Of a stretch of DNA of 41,920 bases, positions 23,753-34,917 are shown one piece after another; position 1 is the stretch's first letter, and each line of letters opens with the position of its first letter. The stretch spans positions 1-41,920 of the forward strand of contig ADNK01000123.1 of assembly GCA_000320545.1 (NCBI GenBank), read 5' to 3'. The DNA comes from Bigelowiella natans CCMP2755. Lineage: Eukaryota; Cercozoa; Chlorarachniophyceae. The position numbers were made by a program, and so were the translations under genes. Under the pieces are notes generated by a model. The model saw nothing but the letters and a program-made list of their open reading frames with translations. It searched no databases and had not been told where the DNA came from.

Positions 23753-25412
23753 TAAATCCCGTCGTCATCACACCGCTGCTACTTTTAGGTGGAAGGTGGC
23801 TTTCTCCACGGGTGACGATGCGCATGCTTTCCAGGCCTTGGGCAACACAGAGGCATTGTGGGAATTTAGTGACAAAGGCACGAAGCTCTCTTTCACTGGC
23901 AGACTTTCAGGAGTACTACAAAATTATTATTATTATTATTAATAATAAGAATGATAATGATAATACAACGCATGGACAACAGCATATTTATGCTCACATT
24001 GCAACGCAACGTAGCACTTGGTAACAGCAGCATACATGAAAGTCAAAAAGAGTGATAGTTCGCTGTCGTGGTATGTGCAACAGAGAGCGTCCGGCCCCCC
24101 TCCGAAGCGTGGCGACGCGGACGGACCGGCGACCCTTGCCTTCCAGCTGAATGACTTGAAAGCGGGGGTGCTGCCGAAGCTTGGAATCCAGCTCTCAGGC
24201 AAGTTTGTACCGCTCTACATCTCGCAGGACATCTGCATTGTAAAGCAGAAAGGCCTGTCCTTTCCGGAGCTCCCTGCTGGGCTGACGCAGCGCTTATTGG
24301 GACGAAATCCGGAAACGACGACAAAGAGGTCTGCTGGTACTGTTTCTGCTGCTACTACTACTACTACTACCACTGCCGCTCCGATCAAACTGGATAGCGG
24401 CGATAACATCGTCATTCTCATGCGGGCAGAAAAACCTGCCTTGGCTGCGGCGACTCCCAGTTCCACAACCGCCACCAGCAGCAGCACGAGGATGAGTAGC
24501 TCTACGGAGATGCTGCAGAGGACTGTTCGCACTAACTCTTGGGAAGCTCTACGCTCCAAACTTGTCAACGACGCCGACCGAAAGAGGGAGGCCGCGTTCA
24601 GCAAGTTTGAAGCCCTCAGAAGTGGAAACGGCGGCTTGGAACCTGCAAAGGAGGACCTGCTGCTCCGTGCTACTGCCAACTCGAAAAGGGCACTGGCAGC
24701 AACTGCTGCTGCTGCTATGAGCCCCAGGAAATCTCCTTCCCCTTCATCTCCCCCTCGGCCAACAGGACAAAAAATGAATGGAGGTGGCGGTTCCGCCGGA
24801 TTTGTCGGTGCCCCGTACCTAGCTAGTGATGGTAGTGCGTCATTGTCGTCGGCCCCTGTTGGAGGAGCTGCTGCTACTTCCTCCGCTCTACCGCCGCAAA
24901 GATCCCCATTCGAAGATGCAGCAAAATGGATCATGGGCGGAAGAACAGGTAACAGCCTTCAGCAGCAGGATCAGCCAGCAGACTTCCAGAAGGTGGTGGG
25001 AAAGGCTGTCGAGGACCTCGGCCAGTGGGCAGCCACCGGCACTATGCGTACCAGCAGGATGCTGTCAACTGAGGCCGAAAAGCTGCTGACCCTTGGAGTG
25101 CAAAATCTCTTCACCAACATCCAAAAAACGAGCAGCAGTGTGATGATGGGGGGCTCCTCCAAAGCAGGGTCTTCTCAACCACGTCGAACAAGACGGGATA
25201 GTAGCGTAAGAGTAGGAGCGAGGAAGTCATCAAGTGTGGGAAAGGGAGGAATGGCAGGCAGCAGTTATCTCTCTAGTATGATGAAGGACATGGAAGGGCA
25301 ATCGCAAAGGGTGAAGAAGGAAAGGGCTGAAATACAACAGACCCTTGAGAGGGTCAGAGCCGAGAGAGCTCGTTTGCGAAAGAAGATCGAAGCTGCCGAG
25401 AGCTTGGTGTGA
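22236..25412 (+). CDS. predicted plastid-targeted protein of unknown function
   Basis: An 822-aa protein from six exons with exact phase: 22236-22390, 22496-23050, 23165-23230, 23441-23611, 23789-23912 and 24015-25412. Residues about 26-46 form a hydrophobic signal-peptide-like core (AKAALFLTLGILP). A long stretch rich in Lys, Arg, Ser and Ala, with few acidic residues, follows to about residue 130, as expected for a bipartite plastid leader. The middle (exons 5-6) alternates hydrophobic and polar residues around WEFSDKGTKLSF and GKFVPLYISQDICIVK, perhaps a beta-rich domain. The C-terminal half is Ser/Thr/Ala/Gly-rich and ends in a charged coiled coil (QTLERVRAERARLRKKIEA). I do not recognise the family; the targeting call is inference. 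An AATAAA lies about 95 bases after the stop. Confidence 0.75.
23060..23102. repeat. AT microsatellite in intron 2 of the 822-aa gene
   Basis: About 21 AT dinucleotides immediately after the donor site at 23051. Confidence 0.9.
23719..23751. repeat. AT microsatellite in intron 4 of the 822-aa gene
   Basis: About 16 AT dinucleotides in the intron between exons 23441-23611 and 23789-23912. Confidence 0.9.
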
Positions 25413-25505
25413 TAGAAGAGATTATGTCAATTGCAGCGCTGTCTAAAGCTCCATACGTCATTGTAAATTGAAATGTGAGACAATCAACAGCCTGGAACGA
25501 GAGAC

Positions 25506-25511
25506 AATAAA
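25506..25511 (+). terminator. candidate poly(A) signal AATAAA
   Basis: AATAAA about 95 bases downstream of the 25412 stop codon. Other AATAAA copies occur further on (near 25717, 25795 and 25882), so the site actually used is uncertain, as is whether this lineage uses the motif. Confidence 0.35.
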
Positions 25512-26627
25512 GTAAAATTCCCATTTTTTGGTATATGTCACAGCTGTCCATTCTTGGAGTTTTGAGATCTATATTTGTACCTGTATCCAGCCTCTAGAAA
25601 AGTTACTGTAATGCACCCTTATAATATCGTCTAACGTCGTAAATGTGTTGGGAATAGATTCCTACCTTAGAGCTAAATGTCTGAAGATCAGTGATACCGC
25701 ATCAAAATTCTGTAATTAATAAAGTCAAGCGGGAAACTGATGAAACTGAAAAGAGTGCAAATATCTTGTGATGGTTGTGCTACACCTAAACAAATAAAAT
25801 GAATTACAAAAATATCTTCGAGAACGGGCCTGCTAGCCTGTCTAGCTGTAAGAAGTTGCGTTCCATGTAAGCAATGTGCATAAATAAAATGCTTAGCTGC
25901 TATTGAGACGGATGTAACAAATCAAATTGAATTTGTTCAATGGTCATCCTCATCACGTCGTAGCTGTGCAATGCAGTGGCTACAGCGCTCTGCCACCGCT
26001 TGTGGACCATGCCCCATATTTCATTTCCCTACTGTCTAGCTGTCCGCAGTAGCAAAAATTGCGAAGATGCGCAACATGAAAATTTGCCTACTGACAACCC
26101 ACTGTTGAACTAAATTGCTAGAATGACATGGTCTAGTGGTGTAAATGCTACCATTGCAAATCATAGGCACACATCACATGTCGTTTTGTGAAAACAATCT
26201 TTGTTGAAAATGAAACAGCAAAAGTGCACAAAAAGTCCACAGCATCGCGCCATTGCTACATCTTGAATTCTAGCTGTGCGTTTCGATCATTTGTGGGCAA
26301 CGCTAGAACGATGCTGTGTAGTTCTTCTCGCCCAGCATGCGCACCATGTCTGTCTAGCTAGTTACAATAGTTAGATGCAATTAGTCGCGACATGTACGTA
26401 GCACGTGTAGACGTTGTGTTCTAAGCATTGCTAGATTGTGCTGTGCATAGCATCATGCAATGCAATGATATCATGATTATACATCATGCACACGGTTAAT
26501 GACAGGTCGCTGCATTGCAAGAAGCGATTTGTTAGGCCACAGGCACATGCATGGCGGAGATGAGACACATAATAATTATAATGGCATCCAATTGATACAG
26601 GAACAGACGCAGGAAAATGTAAACAAA
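25512..26627. other. gene-poor stretch with recurring CTGTCTAGCTGT word
   Basis: No exon is recognised between two convergent genes. The sequence is fairly AT-rich and contains CTGTCTAGCTGT at 25838-25849 and 26032-26043, and the shorter CTGTCTAGCT at 26350-26359. GCATTG and TGCAATG words are also frequent. Confidence 0.55.
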
Positions 26628-29010
26628 TCATCTTCCGGTAGCTGCGTCAGCATCAGACAATTGTGTGCTGATGGCGGAGATACCCGTTGCAATCCCGGCG
26701 GCAGCTTGAGCCAACAAGCTTTCCGTTACTTGGAACCCTAACAATTTCGCCTCAACATCGGCTTCTTGAATCTCGGTCAAAGCCCCTTCCATCAACTCTA
26801 TTTGAGCTTGTTTTTGCTCAATACTTTCATCAAGCTCTTTTATTGTGCTAGAGTTTTTATTCTGTTTCTCATCGGAAATATCTTCAAGGTGGCGTCGTGT
26901 TATAACGGCTTGATTCAGGCTCTTTTTAATAGACCATTTTACTTTGCGGACAGCCTTTGGGTGCTCATGTTTCAATTCGATATTGATAAAAAGTGCTGGA
27001 AAAATGAATGCTAAAATAAAAATTGATAGAATGACTGCATCCCAAGTTCCCACAAGGACTATGATATCAACGGTGTTTGTTATAAGAAGTCTGAGGAATA
27101 CAATGATGACTATGATGACAAGGTATACAGCGAGTGGATTAACGATTTCAACATCTTTTTTCGTTCTAGCCTTAAATTGTTTGATAATATAATCACGAAC
27201 AATCATCCATCCTAGCAGTCCCTCGCGGTCCTTAATGCCCACGAAAATTTTGAGCCTATTCCTTTGTGCAGTGGTAGAATCGAGCATAGCTCCGACGAGT
27301 ATAACTTGCTGATATAAATCAAGACTATTTTCTACTAGGATAGCAAATGAGATCATTAGACCTGAAACTGCGAACATACTTACGACCACATAATTGGTTA
27401 CAAGAACTAAGTTTGTGTTATCACTGGGATCACATGCAAAGCTTTCATCAAGCTCATAAACCCGAAATCCACCCGGAATAAACGAATGACCAACTGCCCC
27501 GATTATTCCAATGATTACGAGTATAATTTGGTAATGAGAAATGTCATCTGTTTTCGAATTCAAGTACTGTATAACTTCAAACGCACTTCGCTCACTCATT
27601 TTATCCTTGAAACTCTCTCGCCCATCACCACCCAAAGTGTGAAATCGATTATGGACGTTAACGATCTCAAAAAGAGCATCGGTTTTGTCGAAATATACCT
27701 CTGTAAAAGGTTTATCTTCATCACTGCCTATTGAATAGAGGAGGCCTACTATGGCATCGGAGAGTAGAATAACGAGAAGAATAGGGAGGTAGCCTTCCAT
27801 TGGTGACAGCTCGCAGGTTCCCGTACCTTCTTCAATAGCAATGTTGTAAAGGATGATGTTTACGATTGCTCCATATCCAAAGGCGATGCAGGCAACTGCG
27901 ACAAGTGGCATCATTGCAAGTAGAAACCAACCTTTCAGGCAACCCTTACAAGAACATCGGCAACGCCTGCACAATTTTCCAACTTTTCTCATCCGGCGGA
28001 GCGCGAAATAGGCGCCGAGTGCAGGCAACAGCAATACCAACCCAATTCTCTTGGCAATCCGTGTGAATAGCCAAGGTCTATCATCTGTGCTTTTATACGT
28101 ATCTTCCAAAGATTGAAGATAATCTAAGATAAGAGAATAGAATCTTGCTGCTCTAGATGATTTGAGATCAACTATTTTCGCATCTTTCATCAGGAGTTTT
28201 AGAGCCTCGGTGTACTCTACACGCATATCATAAAGAGTCAATCCTTCGTCTTTTTCCAATTTTGGCAGAGTTTCATTAAGGATTTTCTTCAACTGACAAA
28301 ATGTAACGAAGACAGGAAGATCCTCGTAGTCTTCGTTCTCATCTACCATATGATCCACCAAACCAATTTCATCCGCAGCTGCTCCAGCCCCCTTTTCTGG
28401 CATAAGAACATTGTCGGTAAAGTCCAGATACCTGTTCAGTCTATTTATCATCTCCGCGGCTTTTGCTTCATCAGAGGCTACACTATTGTCCCTCAGAGTC
28501 GGCAGAAGAATTTCGATCCCAACAGATATTTCGGATTTCAGGAGTTCACCAGTATCCTCACGGTCAACAAAGTTGAATGCATCCTCAACAATTGAAAGCT
28601 GTTAAGTGTTGTCCTATGTTCTTACGTGTCACACTACTCTGATAATTGAATGGCAATCTACCTTCGCAATGTCTGAAACTGTGAAGTTCTCTGGATCCTC
28701 AGCAAGTTTTGCTTTTGCTTCTAAGACTGTCCATTGCTTTGATGATGGGGTTTATCAGTAAAATTATAATGTCTATCTCACAAGTTCAGCATCACCTTTT
28801 CATCATCAAAGTCGAGATCGAGTAAGGAACCTTTCTTTCCATCAGATTTCTGATCAGTAATGCGTACATTCTCCTCGGCCTTTCTATCCAGCATTGCAGA
28901 AGGAGTTCCTGGGGTAAACAATGATCAAAGTACATTCATTCAAATTTCGAACACAATTCCAGGGGTGAGAAAAGCTTGGGAGCGCACCTAGCTCGTCTGT
29001 GGCAGCCATC
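26628..29010 (-). CDS. multipass membrane protein of unknown family
   Basis: A 726-aa protein from four exons (29010-28989, 28908-28796, 28736-28662, 28598-26628) with exact phase and start MAATDELG. The first roughly 260 residues are soluble and charged; they include VDREDTGELLKSE, which resembles an EF-hand loop but is not canonical. Then come about seven or eight hydrophobic segments, among them GLVLLLPALGAYFAL, LLAMMPLVAVACIAFGYGA, LPILLVILLSDAIVG, IILVIIGIIGAVG and the paired LAVYLVIIVIIVFLRLLI and AVILSIFILAFIFPALFI. A Cys-rich basic linker (CRRCRCSCKGC) lies between the first two. The C-terminus is a charged coiled coil (about residues 640-700). It could be a channel or transporter-like protein, but I recognise no signature and claim none. 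Confidence 0.8.
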
Positions 29011-29023
29011 TCGTACAAAATTG

Positions 29024-29323
29024 TCACGCATTCGGAACAATACAAAGCACAAACGGAGGCAGTAACAATGGATAGATTTGTTTGAGAGAATACGCTATGT
29101 TTTGCAATAACCTGATTTCGGTGGGATTTTCGACTTCAGAAATCAGTTTCATGGATAATTTGGGCAAAATCGAGGGCGTATTGACTCCGTAGTCTGCAGA
29201 TATTTTATCTTTGAGTCTTAAAAATTCTCTCGTATTCTTAGTGCTTTCATCGTTGCTGCACATTCCGCCGCTCGGCGATGGTAGGTGTCCCTCACATTCG
29301 TCATGTTGATTATTCCACCTCAT
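29024..29323 (-). CDS. possible upstream exon or small ORF
   Basis: A 99-codon ATG-initiated frame in the 380-base gap between the divergent membrane-protein and kinase starts. It contains ordinary-looking sequence (PSILPKLSMKLISEVENP). It may be an N-terminal exon of the membrane protein, but the obvious donor after NPTEI does not join the MAATDELG frame in phase. It may also be a separate short gene or chance. Confidence 0.25.
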   Translation of the reverse strand: MRWNNQHDECEGHLPSPSGGMCSNDESTKNTREFLRLKDKISADYGVNTPSILPKLSMKLISEVENPTEIRLLQNIAYSLKQIYPLLLPPFVLCIVPNA

Positions 29324-29389
29324 GCTGTCCTATACCCTGTGTTGATGTAGGGAAATAGATTGTCGGGTGTAAGGAACAGCAATAGAATC

Positions 29390-31299
29390 ATGGAAGGGCC
29401 TAAGACTCCCCCACCAGCAGTGCCGACAAGAGATGAGCTGGTATCCTGAAATCCTCAATTTGTGTTTACATGTTTTAAAAACAAGCTATTCCATTAGAAA
29501 AATGGGTATCGTCTAAGAGGTAAACTAGGAATGGACAGTTTCGATTTGCTTCAAGTCATCGGAAAAGGAAGTTTTGGGAAGGTCTGTGATTCTAATGAAT
29601 TTTACTGTCCATTGCCCACGTAAATCCTCTGTAGGTTTATCAAGTGAAATATAAGAAAACTGGGGAAATTTTCGCGCTTAAGGTATCCATAATCACAACA
29701 CAGGCTTTATTTTACACATATCCATGTATCTCTGCAGGTTTTGAAAAAGGAACACTTAGCCAAACGGAAACAAATTGGCCACACAAAAACTGAAAGAAAG
29801 TAAGACAGTCATTCATATATCATCGTGTTAAATCTAATAGACGACTGTTTTCAGGGTGCTTGAAAACATAACTCACCCCTTCATTGTAAGCCTTCGTTAT
29901 GCTTTCCAGACGGAACATAGGTAGCAGTAACACGACAGTGTAAAATTTTTTATAAAGTGCTAATGCTTATTTTTCTGCACAGACTTTACATGGTCCTTGA
30001 CTACTTCACAGGCGGTAGCCACAAATAGTTTGCAAATATTATTATATATTTTAACAAAGTTATAAACAGGTGAGCTATTCTATCATCTAAAGCACGGTGG
30101 GAGATTCAAACTTGAAAGAGGAAGATTCTACTGTGCGGAACTTACCTGCGCCATAGAGCATCTTCATGCAAATGATGTTATTTACAGGGATCTAAAACCC
30201 GGTAGAAATAAAGTTCAAATTACCATTATCGCCATCAATTTGGAAATGTACACTTTGAACTATATCTTCCTCAATGTAGAGAACGTATTACTGGATGCAG
30301 AAGGACACGTTCGGGTATTCCTTTTCACAATTTCTCTGCAGCTACCTTTGTCACTATTAACATTATATTTCGTTTGCAGTTAACAGATTTTGGTCTATCA
30401 AAAGATTGCTTGAAAGGGGACACACTTACACATACTTTTTGTGGAACTCCAGAGTATCTTGGTAGTTTAAATCTTACAATTTCTCACCTTTCAATGTGTA
30501 AATTGATCTTGAACAAATTAGCCCCTGAAGTAATTCAAAGCAAACCATACAACAAGACCGTGGACTGGTAAGACCCATCCCGAAAACGATAAGATATAAG
30601 CTTGATATGTTGCAACTGTGTGGAACTCTAAAAGGTGGAGCCTTGGAACAATGACATATGAAATGTAATTTAATCCCAATTAATGAATCAGTATAATAGG
30701 ACTGTGTTTGGTCTGAAATACCTTTTAATTTTATTCTGTTACCACTGAACACTTATTCAGGATCTGCGGCTTGGTAACTACTTTTACTTTTCCCTTAAAG
30801 CTTTGGATACGCATGAATTTTACTCTCTTATAGCCCCCGTTTTACTCTACAAATGTACACAAAATGTACACTAAAATACTGATGGCAAAGTTGAAATTCC
30901 CCAACCATTTACCAGAGGAAGCGGTAGTAATTTTAATTAACTCATATATCCATTATTCTTATTTTATTACCCTTTGACACAATGTTCTTTACATTTTAGC
31001 GAAATTTTCTTGGTGGTCTTCTGGATCGAGATCCCAAAAAACGACTTGGAGGTGATTTAATGACTAAATGTAAGCATGTTACTTCTTTCACCTTTGAAAT
31101 CATTAGCCAAAAGCGGGAAGGAGGTCAAGGAACACAAATTTTTCGATGGAATAGATTTTGGAAAATTATTGAAGAAAGAAATTGAACCTCCATTCAAACC
31201 AAAGCACCAAGAGGTTAAGAAATAATGAATTCGTGGTGAAGATGCGTAACGATTCGATTTTTATTTACAGAATTTTCCCTACCCCATGCTTACATCACT

Positions 31300-31334
<35 letters not shown>

Positions 31335-31755
31335 TATCATCATCTTCGTTTCGGGTAATAAATAACCATAGGACGGGAAGGAGGACACTACAAATGTAGA
31401 AGCTGATTTTTTAAAAGTACTTTTACGATTCGAAAAGGCTATTTCATTGATAATAATCATAGATTAGCCTACAATATGTTTTCATTTGTCTGAACGTTAA
31501 TGATTCAATTTTTGCTGTCGGTTTTAAACTAAGATATAAATGCAACGATCGTTTAACAATATCTCCCAAATTAAATAGGAATTACCTTCTGAGACGCCGA
31601 TGGAAAATCTGTCCATTGATGGAGACGTTCGTGATGCGTTTAAAGTAGTACTATTTCTTTACATACGTACTATATTTCATTTGTGAATCAGAAAGAATAA
31701 TATCGTTGTTCATCAGGGTTCCACATATGAACAAGGCAGTGGTATGCTATCCTAG
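29390..31755 (+). CDS. AGC-family Ser/Thr protein kinase (S6K/AKT-like)
   Basis: A complete AGC kinase of 359 aa from 18 exons, starting MEGPKTPPP. The exons are 29390-29440, 29498-29581, 29635-29682, 29738-29799, 29855-29920, 29983-30014, 30070-30201, 30280-30314, 30380-30461, 30522-30567, 30635-30664, 30761-30773, 30834-30923, 31000-31051, 31107-31213, 31372-31416, 31579-31644 and 31717-31755. It has the Gly loop GKGSFGKV (about 39-46), catalytic Lys61 (FALK), YRDLKPEN with Asp155, DFG (173-175), the activation segment [10 protein letters not shown] with the PDK1-type Thr189, APE and the AGC C-tail. The tail keeps a turn-motif TP (about 331) and ends with FKGSTY, a variant hydrophobic motif lacking the usual second aromatic. 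There is no PH or C2 domain, so regulation is likely by phosphorylation of the T-loop and tail. Confidence 0.93.
31297..31341. repeat. ATC triplet repeat in kinase intron
   Basis: A run of ATC triplets in the kinase intron between 31213 and 31372. It is one of few such repeats in the compact central part of the window. Confidence 0.85.
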
Positions 31756-32304
31756 AAGATAAATTGATTATCATAGTTTTGGATTATGGAACGAGATGTT
31801 TAAAACTTCGCCATTGCGTATTTGCGTGATGAGCATCGTGATTCATCATGCGTGGCAGAAATTGCTCATTGTCATATCTAGATATTTTTCATTGATCATC
31901 AGTAATCGATTTGCAATAAATCAACATGTGGAGTTTCTCAAACACAAATGACACACACACATGTGCACACTCATGACACGCTAGTATGACATGCACATGC
32001 ACATGCACCCGCGCCACGCTAGCATGCAGCATGCGATGCGATGTGAGGCAGTCTCTATATGATAGACATGCAATACACAATATATATAGTGTATTGCTGT
32101 GTCTATTATCTATTGGCTTCATTGGGTGCTGTCACATGCTTTCATCTTCGCTAGCGCGCTCTCTAGCTCTGCACACAGATGCACGCGACAAACAAGGACT
32201 ACATTTTGTTCACATTTACATCATTCACAATGAACATGAATCACGACAGCATGGTCATGGCTTACGGTTTGCTGAACACTGCATGCTGTGGTGATGCTAC
32301 TGTT
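31756..32304. other. intergenic, convergent 3' ends
   Basis: This lies between the kinase stop and the Der stop. No exon is recognised. Around 31950-32060 it carries overlapping CATGCACATGCAC-type words, the same TGCA-rich flavour as other gene-poor parts of the window. Confidence 0.5.
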
Positions 32305-32786
32305 CTACTTCCCGCCTTTGCTCTCCCGGTAAAGAATTCGAATGGGTGTTCCTATAAGTATTAGAGCATATGTTGGATAAGTCGATAATGAGTAATTGGT
32401 GTTGTTACGAGTATTGAGGATATCGCACCTGCAAGCCCCATATCCTTTCTTAATCTCCTCTCTAGGTATCGCTTGTACCTGGATTATGATTATAATGATG
32501 CTCATGATGCAAACGACAACAAAGACGAGAACGTAAAACGATGGGAGCATGCATGATTGAAAGAAGAGGTAGTCATTTGCAATAACAAATATCATCATCG
32601 CCATTATCATAACAGCACATCATTTTAAACGTACCCTTCGTTTTCGCTGAAGAGTTGCTTGTCGTTGACAAAGAGGAGAAACGTTGGCGGACGCACTGAA
32701 ACCTGCGTTCCGTAGTAGACTCGACCCATCTTCCCGCCCCTTTGTGATACTACATGGTGGTTTAGTGCGTCCTGTATGCCTGTAAG

Positions 32787-32831
<45 letters not shown>

Positions 32832-33042
32832 TCAGAAAGAAAGGATGGGGCACAAAAGTGTGTACGCGATAAGTGTGTAAATATTGTGTGTTGAATGTTG
32901 TTTGGACTACGTACAGAGATTCAGTGTCGCAGTTGACACGGTGCGCCTGAATAGATGGGAAAAAAAAGCACGACAAATTTAAATGAGCTGCGCTAGCACT
33001 AGGATGGAAGGAAGTGGCTCATGACATTTAGGATCAGCACTT

Positions 33043-33129
<87 letters not shown>

Positions 33130-33266
33130 CTTGTAAATATATTTCAGACCCGTGTTGCTCGCCAACTTCTGCCGCTGCGCTCAGTATCCGCGACATGCCC
33201 TTACCTGATGTATTGGAAGAAGGATGGAAGAAGTTTTGGAAGTTAATACAGTGCTGAAGAAGTCAG

Positions 33267-33345
<79 letters not shown>

Positions 33346-33860
33346 CTTTCTCTCATCCCTCAATCACACACACGTACGCGTCACACACAAAGGAGCTAAA
33401 GGGAGCAGACAACCTGTGGCCGCAGATATAGGCAAAATCGGGGCCCATTCCACCGGCCGGAGCTGCGCCTTAATCCCCTCCTGCATGAATATTGTCAGAA
33501 ATATCGTAATACCAGTGGAAGGAATTGTTATTGTAGTAATGGTTGTTGTGATGGTAGCTGTCGTCTGCATTAGGCATGGGTAGCATATCTCCTGCCTTGT
33601 ATGCCCTTTCATCTCTATCGAGCTCGTTTTTCGGCAAGAGGTCCCACTTATTCACCAGAATCAGGCACCCACGGCCCTTGGAGGGAGGTGGCCATCACAC
33701 AACAAAGAGTAGACAATCAAGACGGGTCAAGATCGGGGAGTGCAACACCAGCAATAGTTGATAGTTTCCAGAAGTTTGAGGAGGGGGCCGTACCATCGTG
33801 TTCAGTCATCAGTAATATCATCATCATGATCCTCTCTTCTACCTACTCTCCTCGCTATTG

Positions 33861-33896
<36 letters not shown>

Positions 33897-34879
33897 TGCT
33901 ATCCCCTCTCACCTCCTGCTCTATAAGCTCAGCAAGGCGGAAATCCTGCGTAGAGACACCAGCCTGGGCGTCCAGCACAAGCATCTGCATATAAAAAGAG
34001 ATAGAAAGAGAGAGAAGAGAAAGAGAGAAAGACAGAAAGAGACAAATAGAGGGTAAAGGGGGAAAGGAGGGAGGAGGGGGATACAATGTGGGATTATTTA
34101 CAACGCAGCTTTGACAGAAAATGAGAGAAATTGCTGGGTCCGACTAACCGCTACGTCCGCCCTTCGCATGGCTTTGAGCGCCATCTGTACAGAATCGATC
34201 TCGAATCCGTCTTTGTTTGATCTCGCCCCAACCTTTTTTTATTTTAAATACAAGTGTCAAGTATCTCCATCCATCGTCGTCACCGTCATTATCACCATGG
34301 TTGCCATTATTACATCCTCAGCCTTGACACATTGGTTACCTTAGCCTTCTTCCGAAATACCGGCAGTATCAACCAGCTTGAATGGGATCCCCGGTCTCTT
34401 CATCACGCACGGTTGTATCCACAGCGTCGCGCGTCGTCCCAGCAGTCGAGCTTACAACTGCTCGTTCCTCACCCACCATCTTCGGTCGAGAAAAGAGGAA
34501 GAGAGGGGGTGGGGGGGGAGTGGGGAAGGGTAATTAGTGGTAGCAGGGAACACATAAACCTTTGGAATTTTCAGGCGCACATACATCCATGTGCTACTAT
34601 GCAATGACTTATTCTACCTCCTAACTACTTGTATGTCGTGCTAAAAAGTGGTAGTAGTAGTAGTAGTGGTAGTAGTAGTAGTACCCTGTTCAATATGCTG
34701 GATTTTCCAACATTCGGCCGACCGAGAATAGCTAGTGCTAGTGTCCTCGCCTCCCCTTCCTTCTCGGCACGAACTTCCTCCACAGATCTTTGAATAGGGA
34801 GGCTTGTTAATTGAGGGTCAGCGTGCATCGAAAATCATGCTGCTTTGTGATGTGGATCCCTCGCATACAGGCACATTTG

Positions 34880-34917
<38 letters not shown>

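Noticed and set aside
24215-24934. 239-codon minus-strand frame
   Set aside because: It is antisense to the last exon of the 822-aa gene. That exon has exact phase with its upstream exons, whereas this frame has no motif or splice support.
33224-33583. 119-codon plus-strand Leu/Ser frame
   Set aside because: Most of it is the CT microsatellite read as Leu-Ser inside a Der intron.
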